Positions 39,701-49,805 are shown, numbered from the stretch's first letter. The stretch is DNA of 64,000 bases from Malurus cyaneus samueli (GCA_009741485.1 CM019238.1:14660438-14724437), one strand, 5' to 3'. Notes: generated by a model not told the origin, from the letters alone. Numbers and translations: made by a program.

Positions 39701-41570
39701 TACTTATCTAGGCAGAGGCAGCCTGGGACAGCAGTGTTTATGCCAATGAATATTTAATTAATTAACTGCAATTCAGACTATCATCCAGCCTAGCTGAGCA
39801 GATCACTTATCTGGGAGGTGAGAGACCTGTGTTTACACTCCTGCCCTACATCTTGCAAAAGAGGATGAACAACTTGGACACAGAGGGAATGGCTCTGCCA
39901 TAACCACCTCCTACAAAGCCATTATCATCACAGACTCGTTCAGGTCAGAAAAACCCACCAAGAACATCGAGTCCAACCATTCCCCAGCGCTGCCACAGCC
40001 ACCACTCCACCATGTCCTCAAATGCCACATCCACACTTCATTAAACTCTTCCAGGGATGGTGACTCCACCACTTCCCTGGCCATTGTGTTTCAATGTCTA
40101 ACCATCTGTTCCATGAAGAAAGTTTTCCTAATATCCAATCTAAACTTCCACAAATACAACTCGAGGCTGTTTCCTCTTGTCCTTGAGCGCAACCGCTCGC
40201 TTGCTTCCCAGGATTTACATAAACCGTCCTGGAGAGGAAGGCAGCCCTCAAACTATGCAAACACTGCTTTGAAAGGAATTCAAATCTTGTATTGGTCTTA
40301 ATCCAGGTTCTTTTTGACAGGTAAATATAATACGGGAAACACAATTCAGTAAGAGCTCATCTTGCAACAAATGTATGTTGCTGTTAGAGTAAGGCAGAGC
40401 AATCCTATGGATGTTAGCAATATTCTGCTGTATGAGGAAAAAATTGTTTGAGAATAAATTCTGATCTCCTTTTCTAGATTTGTAGTCAAATCTGTTCTTA
40501 AGCTATTGGTTTCTAGATTAAATATACCAGTTGCATGTGCTAAAATGACCTTAAATTCCACCGATACTTTCAAGCAATGCCTTGAACACACACACAACGA
40601 ACTGCATTGTGAGGGCTTTCCAAGCCCAGCTCCAACCCCTAACTCAGATCTTACTAAGCACCATCGATTCTAAGAGAACTAATGAGCACAGAGGCTTCGT
40701 GTTCTATTCACACGAGCAGCAGAGCCGCGCCGGTGACATCCCATCGTGGGACGGGAGCACCCGCCCGCTGCCGTGCCGGGACAGAACCGGCAAAAACGGG
40801 GCTTTGCCTTCAAAGGACACGGTGACACCGCGCTGGGGCCGGATCAGTGACCGCATCCCTGCCCGGCACAGCCCGGACCGCGGCTGCAGCGGCTTTTATA
40901 CAGAGAAACACGCGGGGCGAGCGGAGAGGCCGGGGCTGCATCCATCCCACCCCCGGGGGAGCCCGGCACGACCCTCTGACCCTGCGAACCGCAGCTCCAG
41001 GGCTCGGGCTCCGGCTTCTCTCGGGCAGGAGCGGGGCCGGGAGAGGAGCAGGCAGGGCCGGGCAGGAGCAGGGCCGGGAGGAGCAGGCCTGAGGGCCGGG
41101 CAGGAGCAGGAGCGGGGCCGGGCAGGAGCGGGGCCGGGCAGGAGCGGGGTCCCGGGGCCGGGGAGGAACAGGGTCCTGGGGCCGGGCAGGAACAGGGCCG
41201 GGCAGGAGCCGGGTCCCAAGGCCGTGGGCGCCGTACCTGTGGCGGGTCGCAGCCGTAGCCGCAGTCCAGCGGCGAGGCGGCCGGGAGGAGCAGGAGGTGC
41301 TGACCCGGCGGCAGCCGGCCCGTAGGTGCGCACCCGGTCGTAGGCCACGGCGCTGTCCTGCTGCGGGTGCGGAGCGGGGTCCAGGCAGGGCAGCGGCGGC
41401 TCCGGCACGGCGGGGGCTCGGGGCACGGCGGCGGCTCGGGGCAGGGCCGGCGGACGGGCAGGGTGCTGTAGTGCTGCTGCCGCCGGTAGTAGTGCTGCTG
41501 CTGCTGCTGCTGTTGCTGCTGCAGGAGGTGCGGGGGCGCCGGGCGGCTGCGGCTGCTGCACCCCGAACAT
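27505..41570 (-). CDS. POF1B: POF1B, actin-binding coiled-coil protein (whole coding span, 14 recognised exons)
   Basis: Exons in transcript order are 41570-41237, 36430-36392, 36024-35923, 34864-34691, 33321-33191, 32314-32287, 31488-31414, 30096-30004, 29551-29438, 29306-29154, 29050-28940, 28329-28201, 27917-27844 and 27754-27640 (or on to a stop at 27505). From exon 2 onward all phases agree. The product has a low-complexity N-terminus, the motif AYDRVRTYGP, a conserved FLRG-NNVIYEKTIRK segment, a helical block (ELLAELHRKSNDLYSCLLQH) and a long coiled coil. The length of about 560-600 residues fits the human protein of about 590. From the literature, POF1B binds non-muscle actin at epithelial junctions, and its human gene is linked to premature ovarian failure. 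Exon 1 does not join exon 2 in frame as read, so the N-terminus is uncertain. Confidence 0.93.
27844..27917 (-). CDS. POF1B: POF1B exon 13
   Basis: This 74-nt exon runs from TTCTCAG to AAA|GTAATA and ends in phase 2. It encodes ELFRLKHEKLSGSQSPGMTA and then IITKK, aligning with the segment of human POF1B before KYRTQYPILGLL. It is the linker between the coiled coil and the C-terminal motif. Confidence 0.85.
28201..28329 (-). CDS. POF1B: POF1B exon 12, coiled coil
   Basis: This 129-nt, phase 0 exon encodes SQLCQFQQDITRREGSNSDL and QMRLHELTSLLEDKEACIKQ. Heptad-like leucine spacing marks the end of the coiled coil. LHELTSLLE-K is near-identical to human POF1B. The donor is AAGAG|GTAAAA. Confidence 0.93.
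28330..28939 (-). other. POF1B: POF1B intron 11
   Basis: This is intronic sequence without a recognisable repeat. The + strand open frames here (28204-28512, 28784-29164) are shadows that overlap the neighbouring exons. Confidence 0.6.
28940..29050 (-). CDS. POF1B: POF1B exon 11, coiled coil
   Basis: This 111-nt, phase 0 exon encodes SCSSPTLQTTTDELSSRYVE and MINNLREDKDREIRSLR. The YVEMINNLREDKDREI stretch is typical of the family. The exon is GC-rich compared with its introns. Confidence 0.94.
29154..29306 (-). CDS. POF1B: POF1B exon 10, coiled coil
   Basis: This 153-nt, phase 0 exon encodes QGLRDSTARCRSLEEQLMSL up to KELEYGKRALEQEIQSLKLQ. It aligns with human POF1B (LKELEYCKRNLEQE) and shows continuous heptads. 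Borders are CGTTCCAG and CTGCAG|GTGAGG. Confidence 0.95.
29438..29551 (-). CDS. POF1B: POF1B exon 9, coiled coil
   Basis: This 114-nt, phase 0 exon encodes KLETDNVLLRKDLAFKDCQV and KEYETMLASLRENNRQQQ, matching the human KDLSFKDTQLKEYEELLASV region. Borders are TCCTGCAG and CAGCAG|GTGAAT. Confidence 0.95.
30004..30096 (-). CDS. POF1B: POF1B exon 8, start of coiled coil
   Basis: This 93-nt, phase 0 exon encodes MRATSDKSLRLVLSTFKNLR and EELCHLQDDLG. SDKSLRLVLSTF is one of the most conserved strings of POF1B and the strongest single identifier of this gene. The donor is GGGG|GTAAGT. Confidence 0.96.
30097..31413 (-). other. POF1B: POF1B intron 7
   Basis: This is unique sequence of about 1.3 kb. 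A weak CR1-like snippet near 30690-30720 is too short to call. The + strand open frame at 30723-31127 has no recognised domain. Confidence 0.55.
31414..31488 (-). CDS. POF1B: POF1B exon 7
   Basis: This 75-nt, phase 0 exon encodes TEDIEELIPKGLSEATKQQI and RYLLQ. It aligns with the human segment EDIESLIPKGLSEFTKQQIR. Borders are TTGCTTAG and CTCCAG|GTATGG. Confidence 0.95.
31489..32286 (-). other. POF1B: POF1B intron 6
   Basis: This is AT-rich intronic sequence. No repeat or gene is seen. Confidence 0.55.
32287..32314 (-). CDS. POF1B: POF1B exon 6, micro-exon of 28 nt
   Basis: This very small exon lies between TTTTGCAG and TGCCAG|GTGAGG. It encodes NHDIEFTCQ and restores phase 0 after the phase-2 end of exon 5, which strongly supports it. 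It corresponds to the human KQDFEST segment. Confidence 0.85.
32315..33190 (-). other. POF1B: POF1B intron 5
   Basis: This is unique sequence with no supported feature. Confidence 0.55.
33191..33321 (-). CDS. POF1B: POF1B exon 5
   Basis: This 131-nt exon runs from phase 0 to phase 2. It encodes SPEQLDCRFFGELLAELHRK and SNDLYSCLLQHVEKIGA. It aligns with human LDPRYFGELLADLSRKNTDL and is predicted to be a compact helical segment before the coiled coil. It is GC-rich. The donor is CAAG|GTACTG. Confidence 0.94.
33322..34690 (-). other. POF1B: POF1B intron 4, with 46-bp minisatellite
   Basis: The intron begins at GTGAGG (34690) and the tandem repeat begins almost at once. The remainder down to 33322 is unique sequence without further features. 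Confidence 0.7.
34213..34672. repeat. 46-bp intronic minisatellite of POF1B
   Basis: About ten head-to-tail copies of a 46-bp unit are present. The unit contains cccagagctctgtccattct followed by gagaacaaacccggacgagc. A few copies are shortened near 34488-34560. Because stops are absent in all registers on the minus strand, the array creates long repetitive open frames (34034-34934) that are not genes. Confidence 0.95.
34691..34864 (-). CDS. POF1B: POF1B exon 4, Cys/Pro/Gln-rich
   Basis: This 174-nt, phase 0 exon lies between TGTCCCCAG and GCGCTG|GTGAGG. It encodes EKQFQLCQPEPCSPCPPAPV, then SQRCQQTQTGSVCELCPGPA and a short basic tail. Its place corresponds to the His/Gln-rich variable region of mammalian POF1B, so similarity is weak. 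The exon is accepted because of its good splice sites, matching phases and position. It is far richer in GC and cysteine than the other exons. Confidence 0.8.
34865..35922 (-). other. POF1B: POF1B intron 3
   Basis: This is AT-rich intronic sequence with A-runs. Nothing else is seen. Confidence 0.55.
35923..36024 (-). CDS. POF1B: POF1B exon 3
   Basis: This 102-nt, phase 0 exon encodes EPLSPFLRGANFSPGNNVIY and EKTIRKYELLNPLQ. This matches human EPLSQFLRGSHFFPGNNVIY almost residue for residue. Borders are TTTTACAG and CTCCAA|GTAAGT. Confidence 0.96.
36025..36391 (-). other. POF1B: POF1B intron 2
   Basis: This is a short intron with nothing further to report. Confidence 0.55.
36392..36430 (-). 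CDS. POF1B: POF1B exon 2 as recognised, 13 codons
   Basis: This 39-nt, phase 0 exon encodes GTIRRIIIENPDQ, aligned with human TTIRRYVVQNPEQ just before EPLSQFLRG. Borders are CCTTGCAG and GATCAG|GTAGGG. Additional small exons of the human N-terminal repeat region (ELHSPT type) may lie upstream, but I could not identify them. Confidence 0.9.
38258..38325 (-). mobile_element. CR1 LINE 3'-end fragment
   Basis: The bases read ggtttgggttggaagggacc, then ttaaag and ccaaccccctgccat. This is the reverse complement of the CR1 3' terminus. The copy is short and heavily truncated. Confidence 0.8.
39925..40215 (-). mobile_element. CR1 LINE fragment, about 290 bp, reverse orientation
   Basis: Typical CR1 blocks are readable: ccaccactccaccatgtcct, ttccagggatggtgactcca, ccaccacttccctggccatt, ttttcctaatatccaatcta and gaggctgtttcctcttgtcc. 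No coding part is present. Confidence 0.9.
41020..41220. repeat. GC-rich short tandem repeat in POF1B intron 1
   Basis: Irregular copies of gggcaggagcggggcc (about 15-17 bp) begin roughly 15 bases from the exon 1 donor. On the minus strand this is a long C-rich tract. The repeat produces the proline-rich open frames seen here on the minus strand. Confidence 0.8.
41237..41570 (-). CDS. POF1B: POF1B exon 1, N-terminus (frame uncertain)
   Basis: ATG at 41570-41568 has a purine at -3. The frame reads MFGVQQPQPPGAPAPP, an alanine-rich run, QQDSAVAYDRVRTYGP and ends ATG|GTACGG at 41237 in phase 1. AYDRVRTYGP matches human VVYERVRTYSGP. However, exon 2 needs phase 0. The second frame ends in phase 0 (SPLDCGYGCDPPQ) and reads QQQQHYYRRQQHYSTLPVRR across the CAG repeat, more like human QPQHYHCYHQ. 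Either an exon is missing between exons 1 and 2, or a base is missing or extra in this GC-rich exon. Confidence 0.7.
41488..41526. repeat. CAG/CTG trinucleotide run in POF1B exon 1
   Basis: The + strand has an almost pure run of ctg units with one ttg, that is CAG/CAA on the coding strand. Depending on frame it encodes alanine or glutamine. Such runs often vary in length between individuals. Confidence 0.85.
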
Positions 41571-41689
41571 CGCGGCGGCACTGCGCGGCCGCGGAGCTGC
41601 TCCGGCTTTACCTGCGCGGGCCGCGCCTTGGGCGGGCCGCACCTGAGGGAGGGAGCCGGGCCCGACCCCGCCCCGGGAGCCCGGCACCG

Positions 41690-41905
41690 GCCCGGCACCG
41701 CCCCGGCTCGGCACCGCCACCGGCCCGGCACCGGCAGCGGGATGGGCTCGGCACCGCACCAGGACGGGCTGGGCACCGGGATGGGCTCGGCACCGCCACC
41801 GGCCCGGCACCGGCAGCGGGATGGGCTCGGCACCGCCACCGGCCCGGCACCGGGACGGGCTCAGCCCCGGGACGGGCCCGGCACCGGCAGCGAGATGGGC
41901 TCGGC
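41690..41905. repeat. About 40-bp GC-rich minisatellite upstream of POF1B exon 1
   Basis: The block ggctcggcaccgccaccggc followed by ccggcaccggcagcgggatg recurs near 41704, 41783 and 41823, with shortened variants between. Spacing is 40 or 80 bases. It lies in the presumed promoter. The repetitive open frames on both strands here arise from it. Confidence 0.85.
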
Positions 41906-42231
41906 CCCCACCCCGCTCCCGAAACCTCTTCGAGCACGCCTGGGAGAAAAGCAGAGCCGGACGCTGCTGAGCAAAACCCTTTGTTATTGTTCTCTTTACA
42001 ACGTGTGTAGGGGGAGTGTAAATCCACAGGTATCTACTACCCGAATGGCTTAAATATTCTTTTCACGGGTTATGAACTCCGCCGCAGAGCCTTTCGCACG
42101 GGCAGGAGCCGCGGTCGCCTTTGTGCCCTCGCTGGAGGCTCTGCCGGGAGCAGCAGGTGCAGGGGAAGGAGCCCGTTCTGTGCATCCATCCCTGCACGGC
42201 ACAAGGCTGCCTTCGGGGACAACTGCTCTGA

Positions 42232-42495
42232 GATTCCCAGGATGTTTGGAAAGGACCTTAAAACCCATCCCATCCCATCCCAGGAACACTGTCCACTGTC
42301 TCAGGTTGCTCCAAGCCCTGTCCAACCTGGCCTTGGACACTTCCAGGGATGGAACAGCCATAGCAGCTCTGGGGACCCTGCGCCAGGACCTCCTCCCCCT
42401 CAAAGGGAACAATTTCTTCCCAATATCCCACCTAATCCTGCCCTCTGTCAGTGGGAAGCCATTCCCCCTTGTCCTGTCATTCCCAGCCCTCATCA
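42232..42495 (-). mobile_element. CR1 LINE fragment, about 265 bp, reverse orientation
   Basis: CR1 3' blocks are clear: ggaaaggaccttaaaaccca, caacctggccttggacactt, ccagggatggaacagccata, caatttcttcccaatatccc and ccattcccccttgtcctgtc. It sits just upstream of the POF1B CpG island. Confidence 0.9.
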
Positions 42496-45400
42496 CCATG
42501 ATTAGAATAACACATGGCTCTTACTCAAAAAGGATGAAATCTGTCACTTATTCAAAATCTCACTCTGCAGAGAAGAATGGGAACTTGGTTTCTCAATCCA
42601 GCATATTTTGGTTTGGATTCCTCTGGCAGCATCAGGCAAGCCCTAACTGAGAACATAACTTTGTTCTGCAAGATCATGTAGCAACAACATAATTGTAAAA
42701 TCTTGTGTAATGAATATTCTTCTTAATAATAAACCTGAAATTCTTAATTTTGCCAGTTTATTTCCCGTCCATGCTTACTGTGCTATAAATCCACCACATA
42801 GTACAGTCACACAGAATAAAAAAATCATTTTCATAGTAGCATGTTAGAGCAAAACACCTCTGAGGTGATGGAGAATGCCTTCTGCACTGTTCCACACTGG
42901 CCACTCACTGAAAGTTCTGTCTCTGAAGTTGAAAAGTGTGCACCAAATCTGCTCAGCAGGCATTAGGAACGTACAGATTTTAGGGCAAGTGCCTACAACA
43001 ACCCCGTATTTTAAAGCACTGTTGGCATCTGGAAACATATTTATCACATATAAAAGTTTCACTTTTACTCCAGGCATTAAACCCAAACAGACACCCTGCT
43101 TTACATAGCAGTGCTTATAAAAAGCATTTTAGGTAAATTATATCCCACTGGTTACAAAGGAATTATATGCAAAGAAAATCTTGTCTTAAAACCTCATTCT
43201 TGCTTCACCACCTTGGAAAAGCTGTTAATGGCTTCTCACAAACAATTAAAAAACGCCATTTCTTGGAAAGCAGTGAAATATGATTACAACAGCCTCTGTT
43301 TTACACAGACCATGAGAAACTGTTTTATGCTTCAGCAGGAATCTACAGAAACTGCAGCAATACTCCTCGGGGGTAAAAAGGTGCTGTAATATAAAATGAG
43401 GAAACCCTGTTGGTTTGCCATCTCAGGAATGTTACCTGCATGCAGCACGCTGCCCTGCTTAATAAAGAAATTTCTACAAGGGTCAGCAGAAAGCAGGCCC
43501 CAAGTCATCCCATTGTAATGGAAATAGGGAATAACTTCCGGAAACCTTTGTAGATGTGGCGAGGATTATTGGAGTCATAAATAACAACAGCAAGTAATGC
43601 TGCGTGGTGATCCGTACCGGGTAATGAAAAGAGCCTCAAACAAAGCTTTGGAATTTTAATGTGACCAAAGTTCCATACCTATCCAAACCCCGGGATGGTG
43701 CTGCGCTCTGTGCAGGGTGTTACCTGCTCTGCAATTCCGGCTGTGACTGCTGGGGCTACGAGGAATAAAACTGCTTTGGTATAAAACAGAAGAGAAAAAT
43801 ACTCCCTTGGGAAGACCACGACAAGAAACAACATTCCCACTCGCATTATTGATGGTGTTGGGAGGCTCTCTGAAGGACTGAGGCAGGGAGGATGCAGCAC
43901 CCTATAAGCACCTTGATGAGGCAGAGATAAAAATCTGCTTTCAGCTGAAGGAAGGCTTTAGAGCTGGACGTGAAGTCAGAAGCAGCTGGTGAGCAGAGGT
44001 TTTGTTTGCCTCCCTTTGAAGGCAGAGCCATCCTGTACCTGAGGTTTGTGAAAGGTGCCAGAGAGCAGGGATAACCCAGTGCCCTCATTTGTTCCTATCG
44101 AGCCCTGGGCTGCCTGGGGCAGGCTGTGTTCACAGGGGAACAGCAATCACAGCAAATATCCCTCTCCTCCTCCCAAAGGCTGGCACAGCCTGGCTGCAGG
44201 GCTCTGCTCTTCACCAGCTAAAGCTGAGCACCAGGAATTGCCATAAAGATGATGCTTTCAGAGGAGAGAGCAGATGTCTCGAACTTGCTGTTCAAATCAC
44301 AAGTACATCCCTGGCTTTTGAAAGCTGAGCTCTGTTCAGAAGTGTGAAAAATTATTCAGGATGGTCACAGCTTGCTTTATGCAGGTCAGGCTTTGTGGCT
44401 TTGCTTTGCACCAGCAGATTCTGCTCTCTGGGATCCACGCTGGGGCAGAAGGGATTTAGAGGAGCAACAGGAGGTGAGTGGGGAGGAAAAAACAACAGAT
44501 GAGCCCTGAGCAAAGGTCTGGCCAGGGAAATCCTATGAAGTGTTGGAGTGTTGGCTCTGCAGCACCTGGAGCCCCATCTGCCACCTCTCCACACGGCAAC
44601 TCTGGGCTGCAGAAAGCTGAGTTTGGAAAGGATGACAGGTTGGGTTTGGTACTGCTGCTCCTCTGCCCTTGTGGCTCGTGGCTCTGCAATGACAGCACGC
44701 TCTGCTTCCCACAAGAGAGGAATGAAATGCAGAGGTGAAATAGCTTGAATTGTTTCAGGACAGCACTCCCTGACTGGACAGTCCTGCACTGGGGCTGCTC
44801 AGAGCCCATTATTCTCCATACAAGCATTCCTGAGTGCTCATCCACAAAGAGCTTTTTATCTGCTGTATCATTTTTTTTAACAAAGTGCCTCGCAATGTGT
44901 AAGCAGCAGGATTTGATCCAAAATGCTTCTTATGTGATTTCATTCAAGAGAATTATAATTCTCTTTACACATTCTAAGGTAAGAAAATTCAGTGAGCAGA
45001 AAGGGCTGAACAGAAAAGTATAATTTAAAGTCTGTCATTGACCTTGCTGGCATTGGCTCATGATCAGACCATAAAGAGTGAAGGAAAACTTTCTTATCCC
45101 ATTAGTGTGTTCCTTATAATAAATTGTGATATCAGTTATATTTATACACTTCAAAAAGAAATGGAAATCCTTGGAAGATATTTTAAAAAATCTCGGTTTT
45201 AAAATTGCACTTATTGATTAATAGCTTGGATGATTTATAATCTAAAATTGTCAAGGAACATGCAAATACACTTCTACTTTCACTGTGCCACCAGAGAGGA
45301 AAAAGAATCTTTGTATTATGGTATAACAGCAATACATGGAGTGCCAAAACAGGATAAAATGACTGTTTTATAAGAACACTGGGTTTGTGATAGTTCTCAG

Positions 45401-48400
45401 TATTTTCAGCTACTCAAGAGAATGTATTTCATGGTACAGAATGAAATATTACAGTGCTGCACTTACCCTGAAGCAGCAGTCACTCCTTTGTTCTGACCAT
45501 TTTCCTGTTTGAAATATTCAGGTTATTTAACAGTCAATTTACTTGGTTTCAGATAATTAATACTATGCAGGAGATTGGTGATCAATCAGGAAAACCACAA
45601 AACCCCTCACTGAACAACTTTTCTCCTACCCATTATTCAGCATACTAAGGAGTGAATGCCTCAGCTGAATGAAAGACTGCCAGTTATCATTTCACTAAAT
45701 ACCAACTGCAAAAAAACCCCAAAAGCTTAAAAACATAACATTGCATGATAAATAGAACATTTTACCCAGTGATGAGGCTTAGTACAAAATAAAAAGATGA
45801 TGCCAAACTTTCTTCATGACGCTGCAAAAGCCCTGAGAGCCCCAGCAGTGATGTCTGTGTTATGCTGCCAGGTCTAATTCATAGTTCAGGGATGCTGGAA
45901 GGGAAGTGATGAAGGAGAGGGCCTGCAGACATGTGGAGCAGCTGATCTGGGAGTTAAACACCTTGGAAACATCTTCCCTTCATTATGACCAAAGAGCAGG
46001 AAACCAGTCTGATTCCAAAGCAAGAATTTGCATTTCCCTCTCCTGGACAGACTGCCCGAGGAAAAATCCTCATTAAAGGAGATAAAGGAGCTGTGCTTGT
46101 GACACACGAAAATAAGGGTTGGCACCTGGGAGTTTTTGGGGAGAACAACACAGAGGTTTGGAGTTTATCTTTGCTGCTACACTATAAATGTGTTACAGAA
46201 GCAGCTGGTTTTAAAGAAAATCTGAAATCATTAAGCAAATAACACAGAAAAGTGTTTAAAATATAAAACTGTTAAAAGTGAAAGAGTAAGTTCTTGGCAT
46301 CCGTAAATAAAATCTGCTGTAGATTTTAGAGACTGTTTTTCTACCCCAAAATTTATCAAGATGAAAGGATGCCTTTAGATATACTTAATTTCTGATGCAT
46401 CATCATTTCCATTATTCAACTGCTATGAAATTTCTGTGGCTGGGGATGAAGGATGATTGGAATTTAAAATAACAAGTGCAGTCAACAGTTCTTTGGTCAA
46501 AGTGTATCACAGGCATACACAAACTAGAACAAAATATCTGAATATCTGAGGAACCTGGGCACAGAAACTGGAACAGGGATATTTTTACCTGCTTCATACC
46601 AGTAGATCACTAGTAATTACTAGGTTTTTACTCACTTTTTACGTTTTTTTTACTCACTACTACTACTGCTGTAGGAGCTGCAAGGCCTGAGTGAAATACC
46701 TCGTCCCATGTTTGGACCTGTTGAGATTCTCTTCTCCACTGAATTATTTGGCTAAATATATAACATATTATAAGATAAACCTTTCTGTCATTAAATTTGG
46801 GTTGGTCTTTTTTCCATAGTTCCTCTCTGTTGGAGTGGTCTAAGTTTTGACATATCACTCCAATTTACACCTGAAATTTCAATTTGCTGAATGCAGAGTT
46901 TATGCTGCTTTGATGCAACATGGAAAAGTTCCCAGGTTGTGGATGCATTTAGCAGGATTTTGGTTTAGCTGAAGTAAAACACTGTGCAGAGTTTAATTCT
47001 GGAAAAAAATATTCCTTTTGAGCCCCTACCATTTTTGAGAGAGCTTACATTTCTGACTTGCCTCGTACTGAGCAGGTGGAAATCAAGAAACCAACTCGAT
47101 AATTCTTTTTTTCCTACTAAAATCTGTAAGATCTATAGTTTCTTCTCTGGGATTTCAGAACCAGAGCTCCTGACAATCCTCCCACATCTGTTTCATCAGC
47201 TGATTAAAATGCAGATCTCCGAGGAGGTAAAACATTTTTGGATGCTGGGCGTTCCTCTAACCAGCTCATTATTAAGAGAACAACTTTATGCACCATCAGC
47301 AACTTGGCAGAGTAAACATGAAACAGTTCTTTTAAACAGGACTTGGTGTTTTGTTTATGAGAACTTCCATTTACCAGGAGACTTTATGGCTTTTATCACC
47401 CATTTGAGCATAAAAGTTTTCCTTATCTCAAAAAACCTTTTAGCACAAGAAAGAATTCAAATAGGAGCCTTATGTAAAGCGATGAATATTTGGTTTCCTG
47501 ATTGTGTTTTATGATTTTTGGTGGTTTGGATTTTTTTTTTTTTTTAAGCCCACAAGCCACCTGACAAGTTCTAACTTATTCTTCCAAAAGTGAGATCCTT
47601 GTGCTGATAGGGACAGCGTGTGCTGTTACACTTAATTTTATAACTACTCTTTATTTACGTTTCAAGTTGGAAAAGTGTCAAAATCAAAACATTCCAGTCA
47701 AATATGTGTTTTGATTTTAATTTTGATTTCACAATTAGAACCATGACAAGTTTAAACCCACAGATGCTGGTTTTTTTTGAGGCAGGAATTTTTGTTTTGT
47801 CACAGCTCCACTATCTGTTCTTTGACTTGTTTCACTCTTCCAGCACAGCAGATGTTTTGCCCCCAAACCAGAAATAAGAATTAATTGTACCCCAGTAAAT
47901 CTGACCCTGTACAACACTGCTGGCAAACCCAGGCCAGTAAGATGCACCCAGTTTTAGGAAGCACAAAAAACATTCATCCTGCAAGTTTTTTTTTTCCTTC
48001 AGTGTCTCACCCTGCTTAACATTTCAGGAATCTTGGTGGTACTTTGGGGGGTAACTCACAGCTCCCCATTTTGGGGATTATTGCCACTGATCCAAAGCAC
48101 TTTCCAGTTTAACCTCTCCATCTGATTACTCTTTTCTCCACCTCTCTAAATTCCCTGCTGGCTCAGACAGCCACATCCAGTTGGGTTGTAAATGATGTTT
48201 TAAAGCACCCTATGGATATAGAGAGTTCCTCCTTTATCATGAACAAGGTTACACTTTGCACCTTCCTCCCAGGTAAGCCTTTACACTCACAGTCTGTGGA
48301 AAGCTCCAGAGCAAGAACAAAGTCCAGGGAGCAGTGAGAGATTAAAGACTCCTGGCTTTCACTAATTGCCTTCTCTTTCCTCATTTACAAAGATTAACAA

Positions 48401-49221
48401 CTGAGTGGTTTCCAGCCATCCCTGGGTATTGGCTGCTCTGGGAAGAGGTTCCCTGTTGTTCCCTGCTGATGATTTACCTGGGAATGTGAGTCCACACGTG
48501 CCCAACACCAACATTCCGTGTGTTATTTCAACCTACAGGAACTGGTGCTTTCATGGTTATATCAGATTATTTACTTTTTCCTTAAACATTTTTCCATTTC
48601 ACTAAGATGCCACCAGATTGTTTTCTGCCTTACCTCATTCACACATGGGTAATAGTTCATCTTTCCTGCTCCCATTTCTGCTGTCTGGTTCACATATAAT
48701 TGTTCTTTTACAACAATTTTTATCCATGTATGATTATATTTGTCAAGAGAAGTCTTCACCTGCCTGATTTGTCAGGTATAGAAACACTAAAAAGGCAGCT
48801 CACCACCACAGGGACATTAACAATCCTCTCTCTGCCTGATGGGCTCTTTCTGCATTAGTTCAGTTCCAAAGAATCTGCTTTAACACTCAGTTTCTTTTGT
48901 CCTGAAACAATGGAATAACACAAACCTTTCCTACAAACTGCTCAGGCATCAGCACCTTCTGCAGTTTGCTGGGGAAACATCAGTTCTGTGCTGCCTAAAG
49001 CATATTTTGGTGTTCAGAAAGTCACATTTTCCATCCCTATTTATCTTGAGATAAATTATTTTTTTATTACCCAGGAGTTCAGCTGCTTCTCTTGAGAAAG
49101 GAGGGGTGTCAGCCCCTTGTTCTGTCCATCCTGCTGTTGGAGCAGCCTGAAGGAGCTGATGAGGTGTTCCCAGAGCATCCTGAAGGCAGCTGGAATTGGC
49201 AGCAGTGTCTGACCTGGGGGT

Positions 49222-49336
49222 CACCTCAGTCCCTGCCCAACAGACCCAAATATCCCAAAATATTCACCAGCACCTCAGTCCCTGCCCCACACAGACCCAA
49301 ATATCCCAGAATATTCACCAGCACCTCACCTCCCTG
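49222..49336. repeat. 49-bp direct repeat (two copies and a partial third)
   Basis: The unit starts cacctcagtccctgccc and ends tattcaccag, beginning at 49222 and 49271. A third partial start lies at about 49322. It is a local tandem duplication of unknown origin. Confidence 0.85.
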
Positions 49337-49805
49337 CTCTGTGCTGCTGCTGGGCCAGGGAATGAGTAGGATCTTCAAACATAAACAGGTTCATGCTTTA
49401 GGACCAATTAAGAGAGGCTTAAAAACCTGAACTAAAGGAAGCTGGTTAAACACTGCCCTGTTTGCATAAAATCCTAGAGGCAACAGGAGAAATTTGGGAA
49501 TATTTGGAAGTGAGAACAGTCCTTACTTGAGACACTGCTGAAGATAATCAGCTTGAGATGATTTTACTTCCTTTGCAAGGCAGGTGTTGCTCTTCCACAC
49601 TTCCAACACTTCCACACCATCTGAAAAACAAGATGTATTTTGTTAAGATAAGAATATTGGATTTTTTTTTTTCTCAATTAAAACCAGAAGGGTAAATAAG
49701 AGGTGGCATGTTTCAGGCACTAGATTTGCCCTTGGGGGTGGTCTGTGCCATATCTGGCCTTGTTCACTTATCAGCTCTTAAAGCTACTGGTAAAATTCTT
49801 GCCTA

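Larger units (their letters stand above)
36431..41236 (-). other. POF1B: POF1B intron 1 (4.8 kb)
   Basis: This intron contains two CR1 fragments (38258-38325 and 39925-40215) and, next to the exon 1 donor, a GC-rich short tandem repeat (41020-41220). One or more small coding exons may be hidden here. The tiny candidate at 37332-37352 (VLDPALQ on the minus strand, weak donor) is too uncertain to call. Confidence 0.5.
40720..42130 (-). promoter_or_regulatory. POF1B: CpG-rich promoter region around POF1B exon 1
   Basis: About 1.4 kb of very GC- and CpG-rich sequence surrounds the first coding exon, with AT-rich DNA on both sides. The upstream half contains a tandem array (41690-41905). A possible untranslated-exon donor (GCGCAG|GTAAAG on the minus strand) lies near 41613. 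No TATA box is visible. The transcription start is probably between 41600 and 42000. Confidence 0.7.

Noticed and set aside
46984..47514. 176-residue open frame on the + strand
   Set aside because: It shows no recognised motif, no splice or promoter context and AT-rich codon use. One such frame is within chance for this window size.
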